Source: Chrysoperla carnea | Taxonomy: Eukaryota; Arthropoda; Insecta; Neuroptera; Chrysopidae | Direction: 5' to 3' | NCBI RefSeq assembly: GCF_905475395.1 | Contig: NC_058341.1 | Coordinates: 71,483,597-71,547,596, forward strand | DNA length: 64,000 nucleotides | Part shown: piece after piece, positions 22,086 through 33,812 of the stretch | How the letters are laid out: each line of letters opens with the position of its first letter | How positions within the stretch are numbered: the stretch's first letter is position 1 | The notes under the pieces: generated by a model | Databases searched by the model: none | Told to the model about the DNA's origin: nothing | What the model saw: only the letters and a program-made list of their open reading frames with translations | Translations under genes and position numbers: made by a program

Positions 22086-22427
22086 AAGATAGTTGTTTAA
22101 GTTTGTTGATATTTTGTTCAAGTACACGTTATCGCTACTAAAAAAATTGTTTATATACTCGAAGATTTTTGTTTAAATTTGTTGATATTTTGTTGAAGTA
22201 CATGCCGTTACTAGAAATAAATTATTAATATATATATATATATAAACAAACTTAAACAACTATCTACAACTATCTTTAAATCTATAAACAATTACTTTAG
22301 TAGCGATAACGTGTACTTGAACAAAATATCAACAAACTTAAACAACTATCGTTAAATCTATAAACAATTTCTTTAGTAGCGATAACGTGTACTTGAACAA
22401 AATATCAACTAACTTAAACAACTATCT
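22086..22427. repeat. Repeated ~77-bp units in direct and inverted orientation
   Basis: TAGCGATAACGTGTACTTGA followed by ACAAAATATCAACAAACTTA occurs at 22301 and 22378. Its inverse occurs at about 22086-22138 and, degraded, at 22160-22215, around a short (TA)n. The unit lies upstream of Gypsy element 1 Gag, so it may belong to its untranslated leader. Confidence 0.75.
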
Positions 22428-23721
22428 TTAAATCTGCAAACCGAAACTTAACATGTTTAAACCAACGTGAATTTGAACTACAACATGGGGCGTACCCCAA
22501 ATAAATCCTAAAAACTCACCACGTTTAATTTACTTAAATTTCAACTACAACATGGACGTACACGAAATGAATTATACTTATATAGCAATGTCCACGCTAG
22601 GGGAGAACATAATATAAATTATATCTTACACGAGTATTCAAATAAAGGAACCTCGACTAAAATATTAGTTAAAACGATACAAAATTATTGCAATACTAAA
22701 AGAAATAGGATCTCGACGGATACCATTATTTCAACTCGGCATCGATGATTGTTTCAACATCTCACGAAGAATAATTGCCACAAATAACACCCAACATAAT
22801 TTACAAAACTGTTTTAACTGTGAATAAACATATTATATTCAATCAAATTGTATACATAACATGGACGTCGTTTTTCGACAATATCCATAAAAAGAAATGC
22901 GTTTAAGTCATCCTTGGATCCTAGGTTATCTCTTGTCTTGAAAATTATTTAACAAAAATTATCTCGATGTTGAATGAATTAGCAACATACACGAGCAAAA
23001 CCAAACAAATGAGAAAAAGCACATTACCTTTAAAACGCCCATTCTATTTACCGTACATTACACTATATAATATTACAAGCTATCCATTGTGACCGCCGGT
23101 GTTCAAACGCGGGGTCCCGCATATTCAACTATAGTCAACTTTCCAGCTAAAATTCCAAACCTGTCCGCGAGCCAGCCAAAACGAGAAGAAGAAGGAGCCC
23201 TATTTTTTTTTGTCTCCAAATCTAAACAAATTATCTCCCACCAATTTTATTTAAAAAAAAAAACCTAGAATTTTTTGACTATCAACTAAAAAGTTACTAA
23301 GTAACTATGTGAAGGCAGGTTTTTACTACAAGGTGATCGATATAAAGGCTGTTTCACACGACGAAAGGTTACATCGTAACAGTACGTGGTGGCAAAGACA
23401 GATAGATAATCCTATTCTTACGAGAATAGTTGACAGCTTCAATAGAAATATATAACTCGTGGTTATCACAAATAATTAGAATCGGGTTGTTTTTAGTGCA
23501 CGAAGTTTGGCGTTGAATAAGTTGTATGTATAGTTCAGCTATCATCCAACGCTTGTGTTGGCCAAACCAAGACTGCCATGAGGAGCTCCATCTGTTGCTT
23601 CACTGTATCACAAAATGTTTCAAGTTCTCCACGTTCAGCTGACACAATTTGTCCAACTTGCCTTTGTGTTTTTCAGCCAAAACTTTAGGCGTTGATAAGA
23701 CTGTGTTAATGCCTAAAAATT
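22428..23721. other. Noncoding stretch upstream of Gypsy element 1
   Basis: AT-rich with no supported frame. ACAACATGG followed by CGTAC recurs (22481, 22549). A GC-rich patch at 23090-23200 includes GCGAGCCAGCCAAAACGAG, which might be a degraded primer-binding region, but I cannot identify LTR ends. Confidence 0.4.
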
Positions 23722-24682
23722 GGTATGAATGTTCAGAATACTATTATAAATGAATTGTGAAAAGTCCCCATCAATCTCCCTTGTGCAAAAAATTTTATTG
23801 AGGGAGGAAGTTTGCAAAAATAGGTTTTTCGCGTTTTTCAGCAAAACTGTGAGTTAAACAGCAAAAATAGTTCAGACAAAAATTGTAGATCATTCAATTT
23901 GCTACAAAATGTGTCTCTGTACCTTTTTTCATAAGTGCTGCCATTTTCGTGATATAGCATAAAATTATTTTATTCGTAATATGCACCTTTATATACATTT
24001 TTGAACCGTTATACGAATAAAAATATGAGTCCCTATATCTTATACATATAAATTTTAAAATTTTTAGAAAATATATCAACGTCAAAAAATCCGTCCCTAT
24101 TTAGTAGCATAGCCTAAGCCACATCTGTCTTCCATTCAATTGTCAGCGTGGTGATGGTCGTATACCTGCCTCGTTTCAAAGGTCTCATACTCCACAAAAT
24201 ACTGTTAGTCGTAAGTATTGAAAGAGGTGGTGAATTTTCGGAGTACCTGAAAGACATCTGTAAAAATTCATGTGCAGTGTCGAAAAAATTATACGCGAAA
24301 AAGTAGCATTGATGCTGTGAAAAGACAGCGCCAAGAAGAAGTTGGTTCATCAAAAATAAGTCGTCATATTTTTACTCGTATAACGGTTCAAAAATGTACT
24401 ACGAAAAAAATAATTTGTTCAATTCTTTGAACCGCTATATCACGAAAATGGCAATATTTTTGAAAAACGGTGTAAAGACACTTTTGGTAGAGAATCGGAT
24501 TATTTATGATTTTGCCTCAACTATTTTTGCTGTGAAACTCATCGTTTTGCTGAAAAACGCGAAAAGTCTATTTTTGCAATCTTCCCCCCTCAATAAAAAT
24601 TTTTGCACAAGGGGAATTGATGGGGACTTTTCACAATTCATTTATAATAGTATTCTGAACAATCATACCAATTTTTAGCTCT
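23722..24682. mobile_element. ~1-kb inverted-repeat (foldback/MITE-like) element
   Basis: The left arm 23722-24020 (CCTAAAAATTGGTATGA, then TCAGAATACTATTATAAATG, then TTTTTGAACCGTTATACG) is mirrored by the right arm 24365-24682 (CGTATAACGGTTCAAAAATG, CATTTATAATAGTATTCTGA, ATCATACCAATTTTTAG). The arms are about 300 bases and imperfect. The 340-base centre has a short open frame (24353-24114, minus) that I do not recognise. Confidence 0.72.
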
Positions 24683-24789
24683 ATGGGAATTTTTGTAACC
24701 TTACTTATATTTTATGGACTAATTTGACTGGATTAGTCAGGTGTGAATTTATAGCGTAACATTACATTTTCACAATTATTAAAAATTTC

Positions 24790-25290
24790 AGCAACAGCGG
24801 TCTTATTATAAGCAAAACTTCTTGCGGCGCTTGTGTTTACCGGCTGTCTCAGGCTCATCTACCGATTCCTGTTTCTAAATCCTGCTGCCCAATCTTTCCC
24901 GACACGTTTATTTTTTTTCCATGAATCTGAATATTTACATCCCAAAAATTCTGCATATTCAAATGCTAATGTTAAAAATTGCTGCAAAAATAACGTATAA
25001 TGCATCTTGCTGCAAGTCAATAAATATTCTGAAAAGACTTTTCTTGCTTGGCAGTAAATACTTGTGCAACAGTATACTTTGACCCGTACAAATTAGAAAA
25101 TGACGTTTGGTTTTGCTCGTAATCTATTCTTAACTTTGCAACACGATGTTGTAAAGTTGCATGTTTGATACCATAATTCTCAGCTGCTTTTCAAGCTTTT
25201 CTCAGCTCCTTAACACAGGATATGGCGGTCTTGATCCTTTCTTCATCTATACTACGTCTATCGGCCTTGGGTTTGTACTTGCGCACCATT
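24790..25290 (-). pseudogene. pogo/Tigger-like transposase, N-terminal DNA-binding fragment
   Basis: Starts MVRKYKPKADRRSIDEERIK, then a psq-type helix-turn-helix broken by a stop and followed by AAENYGIKHATLQHRV. Further along it gives EYAEFLGCKYSDSWKKN and VGKDWAAGFRNRN, the CENP-B-type HTH region of pogo-like transposases. The catalytic domain is absent. It has frame breaks and lies just beyond a Copia Gag fragment. Confidence 0.72.
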
Positions 25291-25389
25291 TTCTGATGAC
25301 AAAAAAAGAAAATATAATTTTTATTGAAATTTATTTTCACATTTTGTTGGGGCACTTAGATATTTTTCAAAATACGAATTTCACTTAAC

Positions 25390-26080
25390 AAATTGTTTAC
25401 TCTACGTCCATGGTGTCTACCAAATCCATGACCACAATAATTATTGTGAAAACTGCCACGATAATTCACTTGCCCACTGCCACAACAACAATCTTTTTAT
25501 GTGACCTGGGTTACCACAAACAAAGCAGGTATTCCTTTGTGGAATCGATTTGTTGGCTTCAATTTTAAATGCGTTTAATTTTTTTGTTGATTTATTGTCT
25601 TCACAATCATTTTCTTTTCGAAAAATTTCGATTTCAGTTTGCTTATCAAATAATCAACAGTTTTGCCTTTTTCTGGTAAAACATCTATTAAATCACGAAT
25701 ATGACTGTAATTTGATGGTAATGCTATTAACATGTAGTTCAGTTTTTCTTCTTCAGGGACTTGCACCACCTTGTATAAGATCATTCACACACTTTTCAGA
25801 ATCATCGAAAAACAAATCTAGATTAGGGTAATTCTGTAACTTCGTACAATTTGTAATGACGTAGAAGTTTTGATGAAATACATATTATCAAATTTAGCAA
25901 TTATATCGAATCCAGGCCGAATGAATATATCGCAACTGTTTATTTGTTATTGCACTATAAATATAGTTTGTGGCTTTGACATTTTTTTCTTTTCTCCCCA
26001 TTTTGGATTATCATCTTTTTCATTAACTTTTCGTTCAATCACTTAAACTTTTTATACTTAAAAAATTTAAGCATTCGAAT
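25390..26080 (-). pseudogene. Copia-type Gag fragment
   Basis: Pieces in several frames match Copia Gag in order: ATNYIYSAITNKQLRYIHS, FDNMYFIKTSTS, VQVPEEEKLNYMLIALPSNY, IRDLIDVLPEKGKTVDYLIS and a zinc-knuckle piece NTCFVCGNPGHIKR, then a Gly-rich run (CGSGQVNYRGSF). Pol is missing. A primer-binding-site-like sequence lies upstream at 26208-26219. Confidence 0.78.
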
Positions 26081-26207
26081 TTTTCAATGGAAATAGCCCG
26101 AACCATAAAAAAGCGGTATACAGATTTCACTTTTATTACACATGCCATTTCAAACCTTTTTATAATAATATTGTTTCAACTCTTAAAAATCTTCAACAAT
26201 TAACTAC

Positions 26208-26219
26208 GCTCTGCTACCA
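26208..26219 (-). promoter_or_regulatory. Candidate Copia primer-binding site
   Basis: On the minus strand TGGTAGCAGAGC follows TTTTCTCAACA, matching the usual LTR end (CA) plus initiator-Met-tRNA-type primer site of Copia elements. It lies about 140 bases before the Gag remnants. The LTR would extend upward from 26220; its far end is unclear. Confidence 0.5.
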
Positions 26220-26599
26220 TGTTGAGAAAACTGTGGATCTCTTATTAATATATTTTATTAGAATTCATTAAACAAACATGTATTATTTTACATTCAAGAA
26301 AAGACTGCTTATAAAACAACAATATCATGGTACCTATGATAAATTTAAATGTACCTAAACCTTTTCGTAAACTTTATAATAAAAACATTCTGTATATAAA
26401 ATGAGTTTTGTTCCACTTTTCCTGACAAGCCGTTCGGAAAATCGAAATTATGCTCTCTTGCTTTTTTGTAGAAAATAAATTCCCTACAATTTTTATCTGA
26501 AATATTTTCCGTAAATATAACAGTTTTCGAGATATCGGCCAAAAACCTATTTTTCATGTATATATATTATTATAAAACACTTTTCCCTCTCCTCTTTAG

Positions 26600-28029
26600 C
26601 ATGCGCCTCATTATGGTTTTAAACTAGATGGCAAAACCCTCCTTTTTTTTTAGTTTTTATCCTGTCCCCAAAAGTTACCAAGTTACCATAAAACGGCCTT
26701 TTTTGGTCTTAAGTGATCGGTCTATATATGTAGATTTTATGAATTGATCCGTTGAGATATTATAGCATTGGTATATTGATGATTGGCACCTACATCATCT
26801 ACGAATTATGGGACTCTTTTCCTAAGTTATGTGAATCAGAATCTCAATTATATATAGAAATGTGATGGCTAATATTGAAACAGCGTGATGTTTTCAATTT
26901 TTGTTTACAAACTAGTAGCAAATAATTTTTTTTTAATTAGTCACAATGGCCTGGTGCCATTTTCAAGTATTAGACTTAAACGTAACAAACATTTTATATG
27001 TATTTAAAAAATCTTACACTTTTAGTTTGTGTTCCTGAAAACTATGTTGAACAAGCTTATGAAACGACAATCGTTTTGCATTGATAGAAGAATTACGGTA
27101 TTACTAGATTAATTTATATCGAGCTTGATTATTATTAAAATATCCTTGGTGACTTTAAATGTCAATTCATTTTCACAGCCTACTACTTTTATTGTTATGT
27201 TATTAACACCTAAACATAATAAAATCACAAAGTAGTATTGAATTCATATTTGCTTTTTTTGAGCACGGACAGAAAAAGCCCAGTTTCATTGCTTCAATTA
27301 TAGCTTGAAAACGAAGAGAGTTGGACATAATTTGTAACGCTATTAATAACTATGAAATTACGCCGTGGTAATATGATTCAATAGTGGAAATCAATTTAAT
27401 AGCCCTGTTGAAAGTCAGTTAAAAAGCTTGCATTTATCCTGTTGTAGTTTAACAGTTTCATAACATCTTCGGCGATTTCAAATCCTAATTAATTTTTAAA
27501 ACCTAGCCTTATTTTCCTATTTTTGGATTCCAATTACTTGCAAAAATGATGTTTTAGGTAATTATGTGATCGCATAGATGACATATTGCATGATTGTCAT
27601 ATGCCACGTCGTGGCTAGAAGCTATCAAAAATCATTGATAATTTGAAAACCAGAAGCAAATACCTAAAGCATCGGAAGTGGATTATGAACCAGCGGATTC
27701 GTTTTTTGCTATTTCGAGTTTAATATAAGGTGTTACGTATTTTACGAATTTTCGCATTATTGAAATTAATGATTTTGATAGAATGAAATGAAAATAGAAA
27801 ACACTCACCAATGTGCTGATTAAACGATGTTAATTTATTTTTTTATTTTTTATTTATTGCCAGGATAGTATACATACATATAACACTCAAATACACATAT
27901 ATAGTATGCACCTATAGAGATGAAAATTAATCATCTGTGCATAGGCCTGGTTTAGTTTTAACTTAAGTATATTACATTTTAGTTTTTTTAGTTTTTTTGG
28001 ACTAAAAAACTAATATATTGGACACCTAA
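26600..28029. other. AT-rich stretch without recognisable genes
   Basis: I see no frame with support and no clear repeat ends. Confidence 0.4.
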
Positions 28030-28267
28030 TTACTGCAAAAGAAGGCAAGGAAGGCAGAATATAAGATGGATGGACGAATTTAAACGCTATGCTGGTAACG
28101 AGTGGACCAGATTTGCAAGGGACAGACATGCGTGGAAAAATGCCATAAAAATCTTGCCAGCAATCTAAAAACATAAAAAAATTTAAAATTACTTTTCCTT
28201 AAAAATGGAGGAGAGGCCCATACCCACTTAGTGGGTCCAGTGGCTAATTATTATTATTATTATTATA
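28030..28267 (+). mobile_element. 3' end of a non-LTR retrotransposon with (TTA)n tail
   Basis: The coding remnant RWMDEFKRYAGNEWTRFARD then RHAWKNAIK is the conserved C-terminus of many insect non-LTR polyproteins (WMD, G..W...A.DR..WK). It is followed after about 80 bases by GGAGAGGCCCATACCCACTT and a (TTA)n tail at 28243-28267. It is heavily 5'-truncated. Confidence 0.72.
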
Positions 28268-28479
28268 TTACATTTATAATTATGTCCTGTCCCCCTAAAA
28301 TAGATAGGCAAAAAAGTATATTTAAAGATACCAATTGCTGAAGAAAAAGAAGAGATTATAGGATTTCGTAATTGTAACTTCTTATATAAAAGATATAAAT
28401 AGCAGATATCATATCAATGTACATTATATAGCAAAAAGAGTTACTACATTCTATATTGCACTTATTCAATACTAACATA

Positions 28480-29311
28480 GTTCATTATATTTACCCATCT
28501 TCCAATTCATTATTTTTTTTCTTATTAATTTTTTATTAAGGTGTAAAGATTTAAATATGTTTGGTAATAAATTATAATTTTTTACCGCTACCACATATGA
28601 GTTTTTAGAGGCTATGCTTTTGTTAATTTTCGGTTGGATTATTGGCTTAGTTCTAGTTTTGCCTTAATAGTTTATATAAAACTCTCTGCATGTATTATAA
28701 TGATAACAGATAGACTCGATGATAAAAGTATCTTTAACTGTTGGTATGGGATTCTCGTAATTTCTGTCTTTAATTATTTCAATTAGTTTATTTTGTATAC
28801 TAGCTACTTTAGTTAACACATTTTTATAACATCCTCCCCACGCAATTATACCATAGTTTATTATACTTTCAAACAGAGTGTGGTATATTATTTTTAGTGT
28901 TTTTTTACCAAGGGTCCATTTTAATTTGTGAAATAAAAATAAGAAAAATTTATATTTTTAATGAGGTCTGTGATGACTATTGATGACTATACTGTGATGA
29001 TGACTATTCCATCTTGCATGACAGTCAAAGATTACCCCTAGGTATTTACAACTGTTAACTCTTTTTATTTTTTTATTACAAATTGATATAAAAACAGCAG
29101 GAATGCTATTACTATTGCAACCAAATGTTATGTATGTTGTTTTGTCAACGTGTAGAGACAAGTAATTGTCTCGTAACCAGTTTCCAATATTGTCTAGATA
29201 TCTATTTAAATTACCCTCAACTTCAGCCCAGGATTTGCCCGCACATTTGATAACAGTATCATCAGCATATGAATATGAATTGATGTTAAAACTTACCACC
29301 GGAAAAATCAA
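28480..29311 (-). pseudogene. Non-LTR reverse transcriptase C-terminal fragment
   Basis: Begins with SYSYADDTVIKCAGKSW (catalytic YADD) near 29270, then NWLRDNYLSLHVDKTTYI and CKYLGVIFDCHARWNSH. Past a frame change it continues toward 28480 with INYGIIAWGGCYKNVLTK and VASIQNKLIEIIKDRNYENP, the usual tail of CR1/L2-like LINE enzymes. It is truncated at both ends. The strand is opposite to the LINE 3' end at 28030. Confidence 0.8.
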
Positions 29312-29559
29312 GAGTTGGTAAGGAAAAGGGACGGTGGTTTTAGTTTAAGCACACTTCACCTAAATTAAACTTAGATAGCTTCGAGATTTAATTAAATAAA
29401 CGCTTTAAACGCTTTGTAGATATTTAATACGTAAACACAAAAAAACTCGGCGGTAATATGCATAAACTTACTATTTTATTAAACGATGAAAAATGAATAC
29501 AAGAAAATTAGAAAAAGTTAAGAAACAAGTTGAACAACATTGGTTCATGAAAAAATTAA

Positions 29560-29830
29560 ATTAGGAATTAAAACGATTCGAACTTTGATGCTCTAACCAA
29601 AGAATAGAGACAACAGAGATGTCCGCACCAGTGTCGACTAGGAATTTCGTATGAGAATTATTACTTTAATAAATAAGCGGTTAGCTGATGATCCATTATG
29701 TGCCGCCACTAATAATGGATCCGCTAGTTTGACGACTTCGTATTGAATTTACAAGGAAGTGAGAGAAGAACATTTTTAGCTTTATCACCATAACATAATG
29801 TGATTTGCTATTTTTCGGGATACCAGAAAT
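29560..29830 (-). pseudogene. Gypsy Gag zinc-knuckle/protease fragment
   Basis: KFLVDTGADISVVS at about 29630-29655 contains the aspartic-protease DTGA motif. Upstream remnants CYGDKAKNVLLSLPCKF and HNGSSANRLFI fit the Gag-protease junction of a Gypsy element. No other part of this element is nearby. Confidence 0.65.
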
Positions 29831-30094
29831 CATTTGCGTCAAGTTGGAAACTTGTTTAATTTAAGTTTTAGAGCGTTAATTTGTGGAAGTTATTAACATT
29901 AATTAAACACATTTTATTTGCTTAAAATCCACTTTATTTAAAAATTTTGTCTGTCAAAATATTTTGTTTATGTACATTTCAACTTTGTTTCTAAACTAAA
30001 ATTTGTTTCTTTTTCAGAAAACCGTTAAAAGGTTAAAAAATAAGTTAATAAACAATTATGAACTAATGTCAGTTTGACTAGAAGGAACTAATTT

Positions 30095-31214
30095 CTATAA
30101 TTGTGAAAATAAAGTTGAACCCGTTAGAAACATTTGATCGTTCAAAACTTCGAAACCATCCCTGGTATGTTTATGGATTTCCAAAGCCTCTAGTAGATTC
30201 ATTCTTGTACCTTGGGCAAAATGTAGAATTTCCATCGTGTCTATAGGTTTATGCCCTGAATCCACTAGGTGCTTTGCAAATGTAGAATCATCAGTATTGT
30301 TTCGATACGATCTTAAATGTTCCCTTTTTCTCACTTCAAAATTTCGTCCAGTCTGCCCCAAGTATACTCCCCAGCAATCTTCGCAGGTTAACTTGTAGAT
30401 ACCAGATTTTGACTTGTTGTTCAATAAGAAATTAGACAACTTTACAGGAGGTTTAAAAGCTATATTAACTCCATGCGATTTAAAATTTTTTCCAATTTTA
30501 TGGGATATGTTCCCATAAAAGGAGATGGTTTTATAGCCTTGTTGTATTTTAGTACCTGGATTGTACAAAGTGCTTTTTGTAAAGTTGTTCAATTTCTTCT
30601 TAATGAGAGAATCTATTACGTAATCTTCAAATCCATTACTTGCAGCGATGCTTTTTATTGTCGTAAATTCTTTTGCCAAATTTTTATCACTTAGTGGGAT
30701 ATTTAAAGCTCTATGGATCATTGAATTAAAAGCAGCCATTTTGTGGGCACGTGGGTGGAGAGAATCCACTGGAATGGTGGTATCTGTGTACGTGGGTTTT
30801 CTGTAGATATCAAACTCAAAATGGTCATCTACCCTGCTTAATTTAAGATCCAAAAAGTTTAAGGACTTGTTTAATTCCTTTTCTAAGGTGAAATTTAATT
30901 TGGGGTCAAAAGAATTTATATGATCCAAGAAAGTGTTCATTTGTCGATCCGATCCGTCGAAACAAAGAAAAATATCATCCACGTATCGGAACCAAAGGAT
31001 GACGTGCTGTTTTGCCTGAGGTGACAATAATATCCTTTTTTCCAAAGAAGACATGTATATTACTGCAAGTAAGGGACTCAAGGGACTACCCATAGCCAAA
31101 CCATTTTTTTGATGGAAGAATTTGTTGTTGAATTCGAAGTAATTTTGGACCAATGATAATTGGAGACACTCGAGAATTTCATCTTTAATAAGCTCATACT
31201 CTGCACTTTCCCCG
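30095..31214 (-). CDS. Penelope-like element: reverse transcriptase with GIY-YIG endonuclease (5'-truncated)
   Basis: An open 352-residue frame from 31153, with the same frame extending to about 31214. The reverse transcriptase part has KNGLAMGSPLSPLLAVIYMS and the catalytic FRYVDDIFLCFDG, then LNFLDLKLSR and FDIYRKPTYTDTTIP. The C-terminal GIY-YIG nuclease starts SGIYKLTCEDCWGVYLGQTG and includes FEVRKREHLRSY. This RT-then-GIY-YIG order defines Penelope-like retroelements. The N-terminal third is missing, probably because a pogo element begins at about 31216. No stop or frameshift lies in the remaining frame. Confidence 0.9.
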
Positions 31215-31215
31215 A

Positions 31216-33812
31216 CAACTGGGGCAAGAGCGTAACCAAGGCTTAAAATACTTTCAAACCTTGTTTGATAAGCAACGAGGCAAGAGCAGAATATTTAACA
31301 AACCTGTTAAAAAATGTTTTTTATTCCATGAAGTTATCTTGTTTAGTTTTAGATTTATGAACTTTTAAAGATGCAAGTGCACTTTAAATGGGAATACAGT
31401 GATATGAAATCATGTTTAAAATGTTGATATATTTATTATAAAGAACAATTTTATTATTTTGAAATATTATTACATATTATTACGAATCTAAACATATAAT
31501 TAATCTGAATCTAGACATCATTCACATTGATATTGCCACTTCTTTGATCCTTTATTGCAAATTCCACAGACCCACTGCATGCATGCATGATACACATTGA
31601 ATCCAGTCATTCTTATTAATATAGTACCGGTATTCGCACTTACAGATTGAGCAAAAATTATCATTGTTAGTTGTAATAATAGCTGGTTTTAGAGGTATAT
31701 TTTTTTGTTTCTTCTTTTCATTAATTATCCTACTCTTTACCTCTCCCGCTGTGATCACTTCCGCGCCACTTGCAACTTTTTTTCTTTTATTAACCACATG
31801 TGGCGGATTTGTTTTTATACAATCTAAAAGAAGATCTTCGAAAGATACAGTTTCTTGATGAATAACTGACGAGCATGAAAGACCTGGTTCTATGATTGTT
31901 GGAGATTGAATCTGTTTTGTAGGTGAAGTTTCTTTAAATATCAAAATTTCATTCGGTAGTTCATCAAATTGATCAAAAACTTGTCTTGTATACCTTCGAC
32001 TGAAATAGTATCTAATATGATAGGTGGATGTGTATGTATCTTTTTGTGCTGTTTTTGTTTCCTTGAACTTTTTAAGGGAAATAGCGCTGTACATAGAATC
32101 TGGAACTACATTTCGCGAAAATGGATAAATTCCAGCTTTTTGGAAACCATTTTTTATAATTCCAGTATTTAAATCACTTCAAATTTCTCCGATTATTCTT
32201 GAAAATTCTTTCTTTGGTAGCCTCACTCCGACATGTTTTCTTTGCCACTTTACCAATTCCTGATCCCATGTTGTTTTTAACGGCTTAAAAACACTTATAC
32301 CCAAAGGCTGTAGCACATGGCTGGTATGAGGAGGCAGTTTGAGAATTGTTACATTTTGTTGAGAAGCCATCTCTATCAACCTAATGCTTATGTGAGTCGA
32401 ATGCCCATCGTAAATTAATAAAACAGGACGGGTAGTGCCAATAGCTCTTAAGAAACTTTTCTCAAAGTAATTTTCAAAAACTTCCGCCTCCATCCAACCA
32501 TTTGTAGCTGCCGCATATGTAGTTCCAGAGTAGCCAGTACCTTCTGGGGCATGCCATTGATCCCAAATATTCTTACCTTTAAAAACTATCAATGGCGGGA
32601 CCTTGTCTGCAGATGCAGACGCAGTCAATAAAACCGTAATGTCATCCCTACCAGGAGCACTTACAGTACGAGTACACGGCACTTTTTTACCTCCAACTAC
32701 TTTTGTTTTGAAAGAATCTGTGCAGAAACTGGTTTGATCCAAGTTCCAAATTCTCGATGGTATACTTTCCAATTCTAAATATTTAATAGTGGTGTACAAC
32801 AACGAGAAATATTCATCAATTGTGAATGGATTACAACTTTTTTTACGAGCGATTTCTACGCTTTGCGGTTTCTTCCAAGATAAATTATTCCTCTTTGACA
32901 AGCTAAGAAACCAATCTTCACCGGGAATACCGTTCTTAAATGGAGTTTTAATGATATTTTTTTTAACGTACTGTCCAACAAGCTGTAGAACCTCCTTTCT
33001 GGATAAACCAAATCCATACTTTTACATTTTTAGTAACCCAGATGCAAGCTGTTGTTCATCTTCGATTGATATGGCAAAATCATGCTTCTGCCAAATGATT
33101 TTGATTTTATTCCACGTCGTCCTTTTAAATAATCTAAAATAGTATTTAGTGGTATGGTGTACTTTTTGCTAGCTTTTAAGCATTTATGCGTCCTGCTTTC
33201 ACCTCTTCAATAGCTTCTTCAAGTGATTCTTTGGAATAATCCCCTCTGAAAGTTTTTCTGACGTAGTCACGAACCATGCTTAAAAAAAAGAAAAAGAAAT
33301 TATCCATATGAAACCTTTCATAAAGAATTTAGTGCGAAAAATAAATTGTGATAAGTATTTCAAAGTACAGAGTCGCATGCTATTCTGCAAGTCATACTAG
33401 CACGCACTTACCCCATTGTGATGGTCTGCACATACCCCATGTAATAATATTTACGGGGCAACATCAGACTACGCTTTAAAAAATAAATTTTAAAAGATAT
33501 ACTTAAAATGGTTTATTTAATATAAACTTACATCAGTATTTTTTGTAGAAACGTAAAAATAAGAATTCAAAATGTATAATTTCACTGAAAATAATGGCAC
33601 GTTTAGGATAACCTCCAAGTTAGATCTGTATTTTTCAAGTGACTAGTTGATTTAAGCGGGAAAAACAAGGCTGTTCGCGAGTGACATCTATGTTGAATAG
33701 TTATTACTAACTTATAGTACATTTGTAAATAAATGGTAGGGTATTTTCGTTTATATTACAATAAAAATAACCAGTATATGCACTTGCCCCATTTACGAAC
33801 TTACCCCACTCC
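31216..33812 (-). mobile_element. pogo/Tigger-like DNA transposon with GGGGCAAG subterminal repeats
   Basis: ACTTACCCCA-type motifs recur near the right end (33410, 33430, 33785, 33805). Inverted forms (TGGGGCAAGAG at about 31217, GAGGCAAGAG near 31279) mark the left. The transposase gene lies between. The exact ends and TA duplication are not established. Confidence 0.5.
31552..33277 (-). pseudogene. pogo/Tigger-like (DDE_1) transposase
   Basis: The N-terminus MVRDYVRKTFRGDYSKESLE is followed by stops and frameshifts. The catalytic region is open at 32901-32179: RIWNLDQTSFCTD (first Asp), LLIYDGHSTHISI (second Asp) and LPPHTSHVLQPLGISVFKPL. In active pogo-type enzymes the last motif reads QPLD, supplying the third Asp; here the codon encodes Gly, so the enzyme should be inactive. 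The C-terminal part, 32094-31552, ends with a Cys pair motif, CSICKCEYRY and WIQCVSCMHAVG, a common zinc-binding tail in this family. Confidence 0.85.
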
